NCBI GenBank assembly: GCA_947492525.1
Contig: CANLNQ010000045.1
Span: forward strand, 1 to 33,293
DNA: 33,293 nt
Direction: 5' to 3'
Source of the DNA: an uncultured Granulosicoccus sp.
Lineage (GTDB): Bacteria; Pseudomonadota; Gammaproteobacteria; Granulosicoccales; Granulosicoccaceae
The notes under the pieces were generated by a model. It worked only from the letters and a program-made list of their open reading frames with translations, made no database searches and was not told where the DNA came from. Position 1 is the first letter of the stretch, and every line of letters begins with the position of its first letter. The translations under genes were made by a program, and so were the position numbers. Shown here piece after piece: positions 26,393 to 33,293 of this stretch.

Positions 26393-27130
26393 ATGGAAGA
26401 AGCGTCGTATTACAACCTCAAGGCAGCAGCGGCGCTGACTCCGAGTCTGAGCTCGGAAGTGGCTGCTCAGGTTGGGCGCAGTATTGTCACTGGCAGTCAT
26501 GCGCCCGGCAGCCTGATCGAAGACGAATCCGCCTTGTCGTTGCGTTTCGGCGTCAGTCGAACGGTCATTCGGGATGCCATGAAGGTCCTGGTCGGCAAAG
26601 GCCTGCTTGAAGTTCGCCGAGGCATCGGTACGCGAGTCAAGCCGCGTGAAGAGTGGGGCCTGCTGGACGATGATGTGCTGGCCTGGCAGCTGTCCGCACC
26701 GGCGCGATCAAGCACGCTGTTGCAGCTCGCCGAGACCAGGCAGTTGTTCGAACCGGAAGCGGCGGCGTGGGCGGCAGAACGAGCCACTCGTGCTGAGCGT
26801 GAAGAGATAGCCTGTGCCATTCAGGCGATGAGAGACGAGGTGAGCAATCCACAGAAATTCGTGGTTGCCGATGCCCGGTTTCACCGTGCGGTCTTGCGGG
26901 GTGCACACAATGATTTCCTGCTGGCCCTGGCGGGGATCATCTATTCGGCATTGTTGTCCAGTATCCGATTGACCAACCCGGATCATGAAACCAATCGGAA
27001 GATATTGCCTTTTCACGAGGCAGTCAGTGATGCCATCATGCGTGGCGATAGTGATGGGGCCAGAGAAAGGATGGGTTATCTCATCGAGGATGCTGTTTGT
27101 CGTATCAATGCCGTGATGGCGGTGGAGTGA
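26393..27130 (+). CDS. FadR-subfamily GntR transcriptional regulator
   Basis: A DNA-binding protein of 245 residues. The winged helix-turn-helix spans about 18-85 (GSLIEDESALSLRFGVSRTVIRDAMKVL in part, then LLEVRRGIGTRV). An all-helical FCD ligand domain follows (about 100-235), with Asp and His of DARFHRAVL and His of PFHEAV as likely metal ligands. The third His usually found near the C-terminus is not obvious in RMGYLIEDAV. Such proteins usually sense small organic acids or sugars acids. It lies 140 bases before the TRAP transporter and probably controls it. There is no good ribosome site, and with a -10 at about 26375 the leader would be only a few bases. Confidence 0.92.
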   Translation: MEEASYYNLKAAAALTPSLSSEVAAQVGRSIVTGSHAPGSLIEDESALSLRFGVSRTVIRDAMKVLVGKGLLEVRRGIGTRVKPREEWGLLDDDVLAWQLSAPARSSTLLQLAETRQLFEPEAAAWAAERATRAEREEIACAIQAMRDEVSNPQKFVVADARFHRAVLRGAHNDFLLALAGIIYSALLSSIRLTNPDHETNRKILPFHEAVSDAIMRGDSDGARERMGYLIEDAVCRINAVMAVE

Positions 27131-27158
27131 CGTTTCCGGAACTGTCCAGATACGTCAC
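27127..27158. repeat. Inverted repeat over the regulator stop codon
   Basis: GTGACGT at 27127-27133 and ACGTCAC at 27152-27158 form a perfect 7-base inverted repeat with an 18-base spacer. The left arm contains the TGA stop of the regulator. It lacks a T-run right after it, so it is a weak terminator candidate at best; it could also be an operator for the TRAP genes. Confidence 0.4.
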
Positions 27159-27188
27159 GTTTCGTTGCGAGCATTTGTTTTATTGCTT

Positions 27189-27202
27189 TAGTCGAAAGAC
27201 TA
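27189..27202. promoter_or_regulatory. Short palindrome TAGTC-GAAA-GACTA upstream of dctP
   Basis: A perfect 5-base inverted repeat with GAAA centre, 68 bases before the dctP ATG. It could form a small stable GNRA-type hairpin in the leader or be a protein-binding site. It does not share a motif with the palindromes upstream of the regulator. Confidence 0.35.
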
Positions 27203-27270
27203 TCACCTGTCAGACTCAAGCCAGCAGAGCTTTGTCTGATGTTTCATAGTAAATAGAGAAGAGGAATTGC

Positions 27271-28305
27271 ATGAACAAGTCATTCAAGAGCGTAGGCTCT
27301 ATTGCGGCCACCAGTGTTGCCACACTGGCACTGGCCATGGCGTCGGCAACAGCCAGCGCAGAAGACACGAAGTTGCGTATTCAGACGCATTTTTCGCCAG
27401 AGACTCTGTCCGGAGAACTGGCCAAGGAATTCGTCGACGACGTCACGGCCATGTCCAACGGTGAAATCCAGATCGAAATGTTCTATTCATCTGCCGTGGT
27501 CAAGTCCACCGAGACATTCGATGCTGCCGCTACCGGCATCCTCGACTGCGACATGACCGGTGGTGCCTATCAGACAGGCAAGAACCCGGCCTTCCAGTTT
27601 GCCGGCGATCTCATGGGCGGCTACGGCAACCCGTATCAGCAGCTTGCCTGGTTGCTGCATGCAGACGGCTATGCCAGCATCAATGAGCTGTACAACGCCT
27701 ACGACATGGAGTTTGTTGGCTGGTGGATACCCGGCCCTGAATCACTGGCTTCGACCAAGCCCATTCGCGGTGTGGAAGATCTGAAGAACTGGAAGTTCCG
27801 TTCGCCTCCCGGCATGGAAACCCTGGTATTCAAGAATCTGGGGGCTTCGCCGGTTGTCATGGACTTCAACGAAGTCTTCACCGCGCTCGAATCCGGCATC
27901 ATCGACGGCGCGGATGCAGCCAACCTGACCAACAACATGGGCATGGGTCTGTATGACATCGCTGAACACGCCAACTATCCTGGCTTTCACTCCATGCCAG
28001 CGGATCACCTTGCCTGCCGCAAGGACATCTGGGACGAGATGCCTGAACATCACAAGGCCATCATGAAAGTGGGCATGCAGGCCCTGGCGTTGAAAAACGC
28101 GACGGTCAATGAAGTGAAGAATGCTCAGACCAAGAAGGAACTGGATGAAAAAGGTGTGAACATCTATGAGTGGGCGCCAGAGGATCTGGCACAATACCGC
28201 GATGCCGTTCAGGCTGCCTGGGTCGAATTCGCGACGACGCCTGAAGCCAAGAAACTGCTGGAAAGCCACGTGGCCTTCCTGAAGGGCCTGGGCGCAATGC
28301 AGTAA
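27271..28305 (+). CDS. dctP: TRAP transporter substrate-binding protein, DctP family
   Basis: A periplasmic protein of 344 residues with a clear signal peptide (cut after SATASA near residue 30). It captures an organic acid and hands it to the DctQM membrane part. LRIQTHFSPETLSGELAKEF at the front, GWWIPGPESL, and the conserved carboxylate-binding Arg in WKFRSPPGME followed by GASPVVMDFNEVFTALESGIIDGAD are family features. The WWIPGPES-type sequence resembles the 2-oxo-acid binder TakP more than the dicarboxylate binder DctP, so a keto or hydroxy acid is my best guess for the ligand. GAGGA before the ATG is a strong ribosome site. Confidence 0.93.
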   Translation: MNKSFKSVGSIAATSVATLALAMASATASAEDTKLRIQTHFSPETLSGELAKEFVDDVTAMSNGEIQIEMFYSSAVVKSTETFDAAATGILDCDMTGGAYQTGKNPAFQFAGDLMGGYGNPYQQLAWLLHADGYASINELYNAYDMEFVGWWIPGPESLASTKPIRGVEDLKNWKFRSPPGMETLVFKNLGASPVVMDFNEVFTALESGIIDGADAANLTNNMGMGLYDIAEHANYPGFHSMPADHLACRKDIWDEMPEHHKAIMKVGMQALALKNATVNEVKNAQTKKELDEKGVNIYEWAPEDLAQYRDAVQAAWVEFATTPEAKKLLESHVAFLKGLGAMQ

Positions 28306-28337
28306 GCATTCGACGTTCAGTCGAATACTGATCCGAG

Positions 28338-28369
28338 TGGCAGCGCCCCTTGCGGGGCCTGCCATTTTT
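28338..28369 (+). terminator. Terminator-like hairpin between dctP and dctQ
   Basis: TGGCAGCGCCCC and GGGGCCTGCCA form a GC-rich stem with one bulged base and a TTGC loop, followed by TTTTT at 28365-28369. This has all parts of an intrinsic terminator. As dctQ and dctM lack an evident promoter of their own, it probably ends most transcripts after dctP, so that the binding protein is made in excess. Confidence 0.8.
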
Positions 28370-28422
28370 CTATCCCTACTGTTTCAAGTCGACCTGATTT
28401 CACATGAATCTGGATGTAGCTA

Positions 28423-29271
28423 ATGGATGATGACAGCGGCAGCTTTATCGAATGGTTGGTACCCTTCGCATTTGTCCTCTGTTCGGGGTGGGCGACCTGG
28501 CATACGCCGGCTTTTCTGCTGGATCTCTTGCCGCCAGCCAGCGAAAGCCTGACACAGCAACTGGCGGAACTGCATTATCGCAAGGATGTCACGCCCGACA
28601 TGGCAGGTCTGTTCGGCGGCTACGCCGATCCACTGGACTGGGCCGCAGTCGTGATGATTCCCGTGTTGCTCATCATCGGCATGCGCACCGTGCGTCGCGC
28701 TCACATGGAGTACGAGTACTGGCGGCCAATTGACCGATTCGCCCTGTTCATCGGCCGGGTCACCATGCTGCTCATACTGTCGCTGACCTGCATCATGCTC
28801 TATGAGGTGTTCCTGCGCTATGTGTTCGAAGCGCCGACTCTCTGGGCCAATGAGCTGACCTTGTGGATTGCCGGCTATGTCTTCCTGCTCTCCGGCCTGT
28901 ATGCCATGCAGCAGCGTTGCCATATCAGGATCTTCCTGTTGTATGACGTGGTGCCGCGCTGGCTGCAGCACGTGTTCGACATCATCTCGGTGGCTTTCAT
29001 CTGGTTCTTTGCCTTCTTCATGGTCTTTGGCAGCTACAAGCAGATCTTCGTTACCAAATTCTACAAATGGGAGATGTTCGGTACGGCGTTCGATCCTCCC
29101 ATCCCGGCCACCATTCAACCGATGATTCTCATCATGGTAGTGCTCATTGCCGTTCAGGCTGCCGCCAATCTGATCGCCGACTGGAATCTCACCGCAGAGG
29201 AGCGCGGTGGACTGGTCGACATCGATGAAGAGGAGCTCGAAGCAATCAAACGCAGCGTAGGTAAAGTCTGA
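28423..29271 (+). CDS. dctQ: TRAP transporter small membrane subunit, DctQ family, with N-terminal extension
   Basis: An inner-membrane protein of 282 residues. Residues from about 100 hold the usual four-helix DctQ unit (MLLILSLTCIMLYEVFLRYV, WANELTLWIAGYVFLLSGLY and two more), ending in an acidic cytoplasmic tail. In front are about 95 extra residues with two further hydrophobic stretches (WLVPFAFVLCSGW and WAAVVMIPVLLIIGM) and a polar loop between them. Typical DctQ proteins have 160-220 residues, so this is a long form with probably six helices. The stop overlaps the dctM ATG (TGATG). Confidence 0.88.
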   Translation: MDDDSGSFIEWLVPFAFVLCSGWATWHTPAFLLDLLPPASESLTQQLAELHYRKDVTPDMAGLFGGYADPLDWAAVVMIPVLLIIGMRTVRRAHMEYEYWRPIDRFALFIGRVTMLLILSLTCIMLYEVFLRYVFEAPTLWANELTLWIAGYVFLLSGLYAMQQRCHIRIFLLYDVVPRWLQHVFDIISVAFIWFFAFFMVFGSYKQIFVTKFYKWEMFGTAFDPPIPATIQPMILIMVVLIAVQAAANLIADWNLTAEERGGLVDIDEEELEAIKRSVGKV

Positions 29272-30899
29272 TGGACGTAGGAACGATTTCTCTCGTACTG
29301 GTTGTCGGGATGCTGCTGTTCCTGGCGATCGGTATGCCTCTGGGCCTGGCGTCGGCAGTTCTTGCGCTGGTGGTCATGATCATGAAGTTCGAGCCCGCGC
29401 TGCTCACCGATCCCATGAGTTTTGGTGAAGGTCTGCTGACGGGCAGACCGGGTACCGGGCCCTTGTATATCCTGGCGCAGAAGATATTCGACCTGCTGAC
29501 CGAATACGTGCTGATCTCCGTGCCCTTGTTCATTTTCATGGCGTCACTGCTGGAGCGCTCCGGGGTTGCAAAATCCATGTACGACTCACTGGACTTCTGG
29601 CTCAGTCGGGTGCGTGGTGGTATTGCCATCGTCACGTCAGTCATGGCGGTATTGCTGGCAGCCATGTCAGGCATCATCGGCGGCGAGATCGTTCTGCTGG
29701 GTCTTATTGCATTGCCGCAGATGCTGCGTCTGGGATACGACCAGAACCTGGCCATCGGTACCATCTGTGCCTCCGGTTCTCTGGGCACCATGATTCCGCC
29801 ATCGATCGTCCTGATCATCTACGGCCTGATCACCGAGACTTCCATCAAGTCCCTGTTCACCGGCGCCTTTCTGCCAGGCTTCATGCTGGCCAGTTTCATC
29901 ATCATCTACATCGTCATTCGTACCCGCATGAACCCGTCTCTGGCACCACTGCCGGATCCCGGCCCCGAGGATCCGGAAGGCGCAGAGAAGCGCAGCATGT
30001 TCCTCGGCTTTCTGGCCATCGTGGTGACGGGGCTGGCCACACTGCTGTTCGCGCGCGCGGCCATCTACACACTGACGGGCATCAATGCCGATCTGTCAGA
30101 AGACGAAGGACCTCTGTGGCTGGGGATGAGTTCACACCTGCCGTACCTTGCTGGCGTCATGGTGCTCGGCCTGGCCGTGATATTTCTGGTCATCGGACGA
30201 GAGCGTTCGCTCAGAGGGTGGGCACATGGCAAGGGACTGCTGGCGCCCGTGACCATCATCGGCATCGTACTCGGTTCGATCTACGGTGGCGTTACCGGCA
30301 TCACCGAGGCTGCCGGTATGGGAGCGCTGGCTGTATTCGTCATTGCCCTGTTGCGTGGTGAGGCCTCAATCGGGCTTCTCTGGGATAGCCTGATGCGTAC
30401 CCTGCGTTCAACCGGCACCATCATCTGGGTAACGATCGGCGCTGCGGCATTGTCGGGAGCCTATACACTGGCGGGTGGGCCTACCTATATTGCCGGGCTT
30501 ATCGTGGATGCCAATATGCCGACCTTCCTGGTGTTGCTCACCATGATGCTCATACTGTTGTTCATGGGGGCCTTCATGGATTGGGTCGGTATCGTGTTGC
30601 TGATCATTCCGGTGTTCCTGCCTATCGTCAAGGCCATGCCAGTGGAAGAGATCGGCTTCATCGGTCAGCTTGATCCACAGCATGTGTCCGTGTGGTTCGG
30701 TGTGCTGTTCTGCATGAACATGCAAGTGAGTTTCCTGTCACCGCCCTTTGGTGGCGCAGCGTTCTACCTGAAGTCGGTAGCACCTCCGCACATATCTCTG
30801 ACCGATATCTTCCGGGGTTTCCTGCCGTTCATCGGGCTGCAATTGCTGGCATTGAGCGTGCTGCTGGTCTGGCCGTCAATCATCACGATTTTCCTGTAG
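29271..30899 (+). CDS. dctM: TRAP transporter large permease subunit, DctM family
   Basis: The sodium-coupled transport subunit, 542 residues with a dozen or more hydrophobic helices. Family blocks are AIGMPLGLASAVLA, RVRGGIAIVTSVMAVLLAAMSG, GSLGTMIPPSIVLIIYG, YGGVTGITEAAGMGALAVF and GAFMDWVGIVLLIIPVFLP. It belongs to the longer DctM class (over 500 residues). A polar Pro/Glu-rich loop (about 225-245) and additional helices split the two halves of the protein. It closes the transporter operon. Confidence 0.95.
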   Translation: MDVGTISLVLVVGMLLFLAIGMPLGLASAVLALVVMIMKFEPALLTDPMSFGEGLLTGRPGTGPLYILAQKIFDLLTEYVLISVPLFIFMASLLERSGVAKSMYDSLDFWLSRVRGGIAIVTSVMAVLLAAMSGIIGGEIVLLGLIALPQMLRLGYDQNLAIGTICASGSLGTMIPPSIVLIIYGLITETSIKSLFTGAFLPGFMLASFIIIYIVIRTRMNPSLAPLPDPGPEDPEGAEKRSMFLGFLAIVVTGLATLLFARAAIYTLTGINADLSEDEGPLWLGMSSHLPYLAGVMVLGLAVIFLVIGRERSLRGWAHGKGLLAPVTIIGIVLGSIYGGVTGITEAAGMGALAVFVIALLRGEASIGLLWDSLMRTLRSTGTIIWVTIGAAALSGAYTLAGGPTYIAGLIVDANMPTFLVLLTMMLILLFMGAFMDWVGIVLLIIPVFLPIVKAMPVEEIGFIGQLDPQHVSVWFGVLFCMNMQVSFLSPPFGGAAFYLKSVAPPHISLTDIFRGFLPFIGLQLLALSVLLVWPSIITIFL

Positions 30900-31236
30900 A
30901 AGCCATGTGCGATGTGCAGTCTGCTCTTCGGAAAGGGCAGGCTGGCATCGCCTTGAAAGGCAAGTCGATGTCTGAACGCGTATCGACATTCGGTACAGGG
31001 CGGTCAGACTTTGTAGTTGAGCGAACCCTGACCCCAGCTCACCCATCCCCGTAGCGTCTGCACCGGCCACCGACGACTGCCGACAGTCGCTTGTGCCGGC
31101 CTCATCGCTGCCTGTGCTCGCCCTTGCCACGTACGCGTGCGCGTGAGAGCGATCGTATCCAATCGCTCATAGCCGCCACCTCCAGGGTCCCCGGACGGAT
31201 TTGGCCCGTCTTTCCCAATGAATTCTTGTGCAGGCC
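30900..31236. other. Intergenic region between dctM and the exb operon
   Basis: No gene is supported in this stretch of about 340 bases. It holds a perfect 6-base inverted repeat CGACTG-CCGA-CAGTCG at 31074-31089 and a weaker GTCGAT/ATCGAC pair near 30964-30987. Neither is followed by a T-run, so no intrinsic terminator for dctM can be named. Confidence 0.5.
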
Positions 31237-31266
31237 TTGACAGTCGGTAATGTCCGTAATTAGAAT
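31237..31266 (+). promoter_or_regulatory. Sigma70 promoter of the exbB-exbD-exbD-tonB operon
   Basis: TTGACA at 31237-31242 is a perfect -35 element, and TAGAAT at 31261-31266 is a near-perfect -10 with an 18-base spacer. Transcription should start near 31273, inside the Fur-box-like sequence that follows. Confidence 0.8.
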
Positions 31267-31285
31267 GCGAACGATTATCATTAGT
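31267..31285. promoter_or_regulatory. Fur-box-like operator
   Basis: GCGAACGATTATCATTAGT matches 13 of 19 positions of the Fur consensus. The right-hand core GATTATCATTA is strong and the left part is weak. It covers the expected transcription start, so Fur with iron would block the promoter, as is known for tonB/exb operons in many bacteria. Confidence 0.65.
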
Positions 31286-31306
31286 GCTATCAAGAGAACT
31301 ACGTTT

Positions 31307-32056
31307 TTGAATCCAGACGAAATTGCAGAAACCGTCGAAGCTGGCGCACTGGCAACTGCGCCAGTGCCTCGGGGCGTTGTCGAAGATCTGTTCGGCATGT
31401 TGGTCACCGGTGGCCCCGTGGTGTGGCTTCTGCTGGGTTTCTCACTGCTGGCGCTGACGGTCATCCTGCTGAAGCTGGGGCAGTTGATTGCAACGCGACA
31501 ACGCCCCGGAAAAGCGGTCGACAAGGCCATGGCGCTGTTGCAGACTGGGCAGCCGCTGGAAGCCCAGATGCTGGTCAACGGACAATCCAACCCACGAGCC
31601 AGCGTGTTGAGCCACGCGCTGAAGATGCTCGGTAGCGATCAGTATTCCGCGACAGAGATTCGGGAAGAAGCCTTGCGCAGGGCGCGACTGGGTCTGGCAA
31701 GGCAGGAATCGCATTTGCGCGTTCTCGAAGTCATCGCCATGCTGGCGCCGCTTCTCGGCCTGTTCGGCACGGTGCTGGGGATGATCGAGGCCTTCCGCGC
31801 CATGGAAAGTGCTGGCGCTCAGGTCAATCCCGCCATCCTGTCCGGTGGAATCTGGCAGGCGCTGCTGACCACGGCCGTTGGTCTCGCCGTCGCCATTCCC
31901 GTCTCCATCGCACATAGCTGGTTCGAACGAAAGCTGGAAGTGCAGGCAGGCAGTCTGCAGAACGATGTAGATGTGCTGGCGTCGATTGTCGCGCATGCAC
32001 GCAAACAGGAATCGCTCGTCGTGGCGCGCCAGCCAATGCAACGGGCCGTGTCGTGA
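31307..32056 (+). CDS. exbB: ExbB/TolQ/MotA family proton channel protein
   Basis: An inner-membrane protein of 249 residues from the TTG at 31307. The first helix is VVWLLLGFSLLALTVILL. The conserved pair of helices is MLAPLLGLFGTVLGMIEAF and IWQALLTTAVGLAVAIPVSI. With ExbD it uses the proton gradient to drive TonB. The frame is open back to an ATG at 31250, but that codon lies between the -35 and -10 of the promoter and the added residues translate the operator. TTG at 31307 has AAGAGAA eight bases upstream. The stop overlaps the first exbD (GTGA). Confidence 0.9.
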   Translation: MNPDEIAETVEAGALATAPVPRGVVEDLFGMLVTGGPVVWLLLGFSLLALTVILLKLGQLIATRQRPGKAVDKAMALLQTGQPLEAQMLVNGQSNPRASVLSHALKMLGSDQYSATEIREEALRRARLGLARQESHLRVLEVIAMLAPLLGLFGTVLGMIEAFRAMESAGAQVNPAILSGGIWQALLTTAVGLAVAIPVSIAHSWFERKLEVQAGSLQNDVDVLASIVAHARKQESLVVARQPMQRAVS

Positions 32057-32460
32057 GTGCTGCTGCTCTGACAGTCCGGCGCAAGTCGCGCAGGATCAGT
32101 TTGACCGCTCTGATCGATGTCGTATTCATCCTGCTCATGTTCTTCATGCTGACCTCATCATTCAGCCAGTTCGGTTTTCTTGAATTCCAGACTAAGGGTG
32201 CCAGCCAGGGAGGCGGTTCCGGCGACGCTCAGGTGCTGTTGTTGCAGGCCGACGGATCATTGCAGAATCGGACCGCAAGCAATCGACTGCCCATTACTGA
32301 CGCGCAGCTGCTGGCACAGCTGGACCTGTCACGGCCGCTGTCGGTTCTCCCGGTGGGAGATGCCGATGTGCAGACGATGGTGCAGGCGATCGAGCGATTG
32401 AACCGGATTGGCTTGTCCCAGGTCACGCTGGGTCAAGTCATTCCAGCGGACATGGACTGA
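32053..32460 (+). CDS. exbD: ExbD/TolR family biopolymer transport protein (first copy)
   Basis: A protein of 135 residues with a short cytoplasmic N-terminus, one transmembrane helix that holds the key Asp (SLTALIDVVFILLMFFML) and a periplasmic domain. The Asp in ALIDVVF matches the proton-carrying residue of ExbD/TolR. The GTG start overlaps the exbB stop. A second ExbD follows six bases later, so the channel may contain two different ExbD chains. Confidence 0.92.
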   Translation: MSAAALTVRRKSRRISLTALIDVVFILLMFFMLTSSFSQFGFLEFQTKGASQGGGSGDAQVLLLQADGSLQNRTASNRLPITDAQLLAQLDLSRPLSVLPVGDADVQTMVQAIERLNRIGLSQVTLGQVIPADMD

Positions 32461-32465
32461 AGATC

Positions 32466-32897
32466 GTGTCCGACTATCTGCAATCACAGAATCAGCTTCG
32501 AGCGGTTTCCCGGCGCAAATCATCCAGCGACGAAAACATGATTCCGTTGATCAACATCGTGTTCCTGTTGTTGATCTTTTTCATGGTGGCCGGACAGATA
32601 CAGGCTCAGGATGGCAGTGATATACGGCCACCCGTGACCAGCGATCTGGAGACTGACACGCCGCCCATGGTCGATGTCCAGATCAACCGACAGAACGAAA
32701 TACAGCTCGATGGTTCGAGTATGAGCCTGGAACAACTGCAGGCGGTAATGGCAACGGAGCGCTATGCCGATGCTGAACATCTGCTGATCAAGGCCGATCG
32801 AGATGTCAAGGCGGCCGACCTGGGTGTGCTGCTCGACGGTTTGCGAGAGTCAGGTATCGACAGTATTCGCCTGCTGACAGAAAAATCCGGAAGCTGA
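32466..32897 (+). CDS. exbD: ExbD/TolR family biopolymer transport protein (second copy)
   Basis: A protein of 143 residues. The helix ENMIPLINIVFLLLIFFMVA aligns with that of ExbD, but the position of the essential Asp holds Asn (PLINIVF). The periplasmic part ends with LLIKADRDVKAADLGVLLDGL, typical of the family. The change suggests that this copy does not carry protons itself and may play a structural role next to the first ExbD. The start is a GTG five bases after the first exbD stop. Confidence 0.9.
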   Translation: MSDYLQSQNQLRAVSRRKSSSDENMIPLINIVFLLLIFFMVAGQIQAQDGSDIRPPVTSDLETDTPPMVDVQINRQNEIQLDGSSMSLEQLQAVMATERYADAEHLLIKADRDVKAADLGVLLDGLRESGIDSIRLLTEKSGS

Positions 32898-32901
32898 TCC
32901 C

Positions 32902-33293
<392 letters not shown>

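Noticed and set aside
31074..31089. CGACTG-CCGA-CAGTCG hairpin as the dctM terminator
   Set aside because: Short stem, no T-run, and almost 180 bases from the stop codon.
31250..31306. Upstream ATG as the start of exbB
   Set aside because: It lies between the -35 and -10 boxes of the promoter and has no ribosome site.

Overview
The window reads as one contig of a free-living Gram-negative bacterium, most likely a marine gammaproteobacterium. Support comes from the gyrA-serC-pheA-tyrA gene order, ubiG, a cydDC/cydABX respiratory cluster, Tol/Ton-type genes and a TRAP transporter. A Granulosicoccus-like relative (Chromatiales) is only a guess from gene content. Genes are tightly packed with ATGA, GTGA and TGATG overlaps. 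I saw no tRNA, rRNA, CRISPR, phage or insertion sequence. Both ends of the sequence lie inside tandem repeats (GGTCA/GGTGCA on the left, a Pro-Glu repeat in tonB on the right), so it probably ends where an assembly broke.

Left third (1-11.5 kb): after the repeat come an SDR oxidoreductase, a lipoprotein, a DUF1653 protein, an SLT-domain lipoprotein, an Ogt-type DNA repair methyltransferase, and a small HlyU-family protein coupled to a secreted protease that carries both a subtilisin triad and a HExxH zinc motif. Next are an EAL-HDOD signalling protein and a leftward, translationally coupled operon of a YciK-like SDR, davA and davB. The last two are the first two steps of the 5-aminovalerate route of lysine breakdown. 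A secreted protein with two copies of a disulfide-type module of about 50 residues closes this part.

Middle (11.7-20.1 kb, all leftward): ubiG, a squalene/phytoene-synthase-like gene, cydD, cydC, cydA, cydB and the small cydX (54 codons). This joins quinone synthesis, the CydDC thiol exporter and the cytochrome bd quinol oxidase. CydC has an in-frame 12-bp tandem repeat between its membrane and ATPase domains.

Right part (20.4-33.3 kb, all rightward): gyrA (quinolone-sensitive residues, acidic Asp-Ala tail), serC, pheA and tyrA. A FadR-type regulator follows, preceded by three adjoining palindromes, then a dctP-dctQ-dctM TRAP transporter with a terminator-like hairpin after dctP. The window ends in an exbB-exbD-exbD-tonB operon with a strong sigma70 promoter overlapped by a Fur-box-like sequence. 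That promoter shows that the first ATG of the exbB frame cannot be its start.
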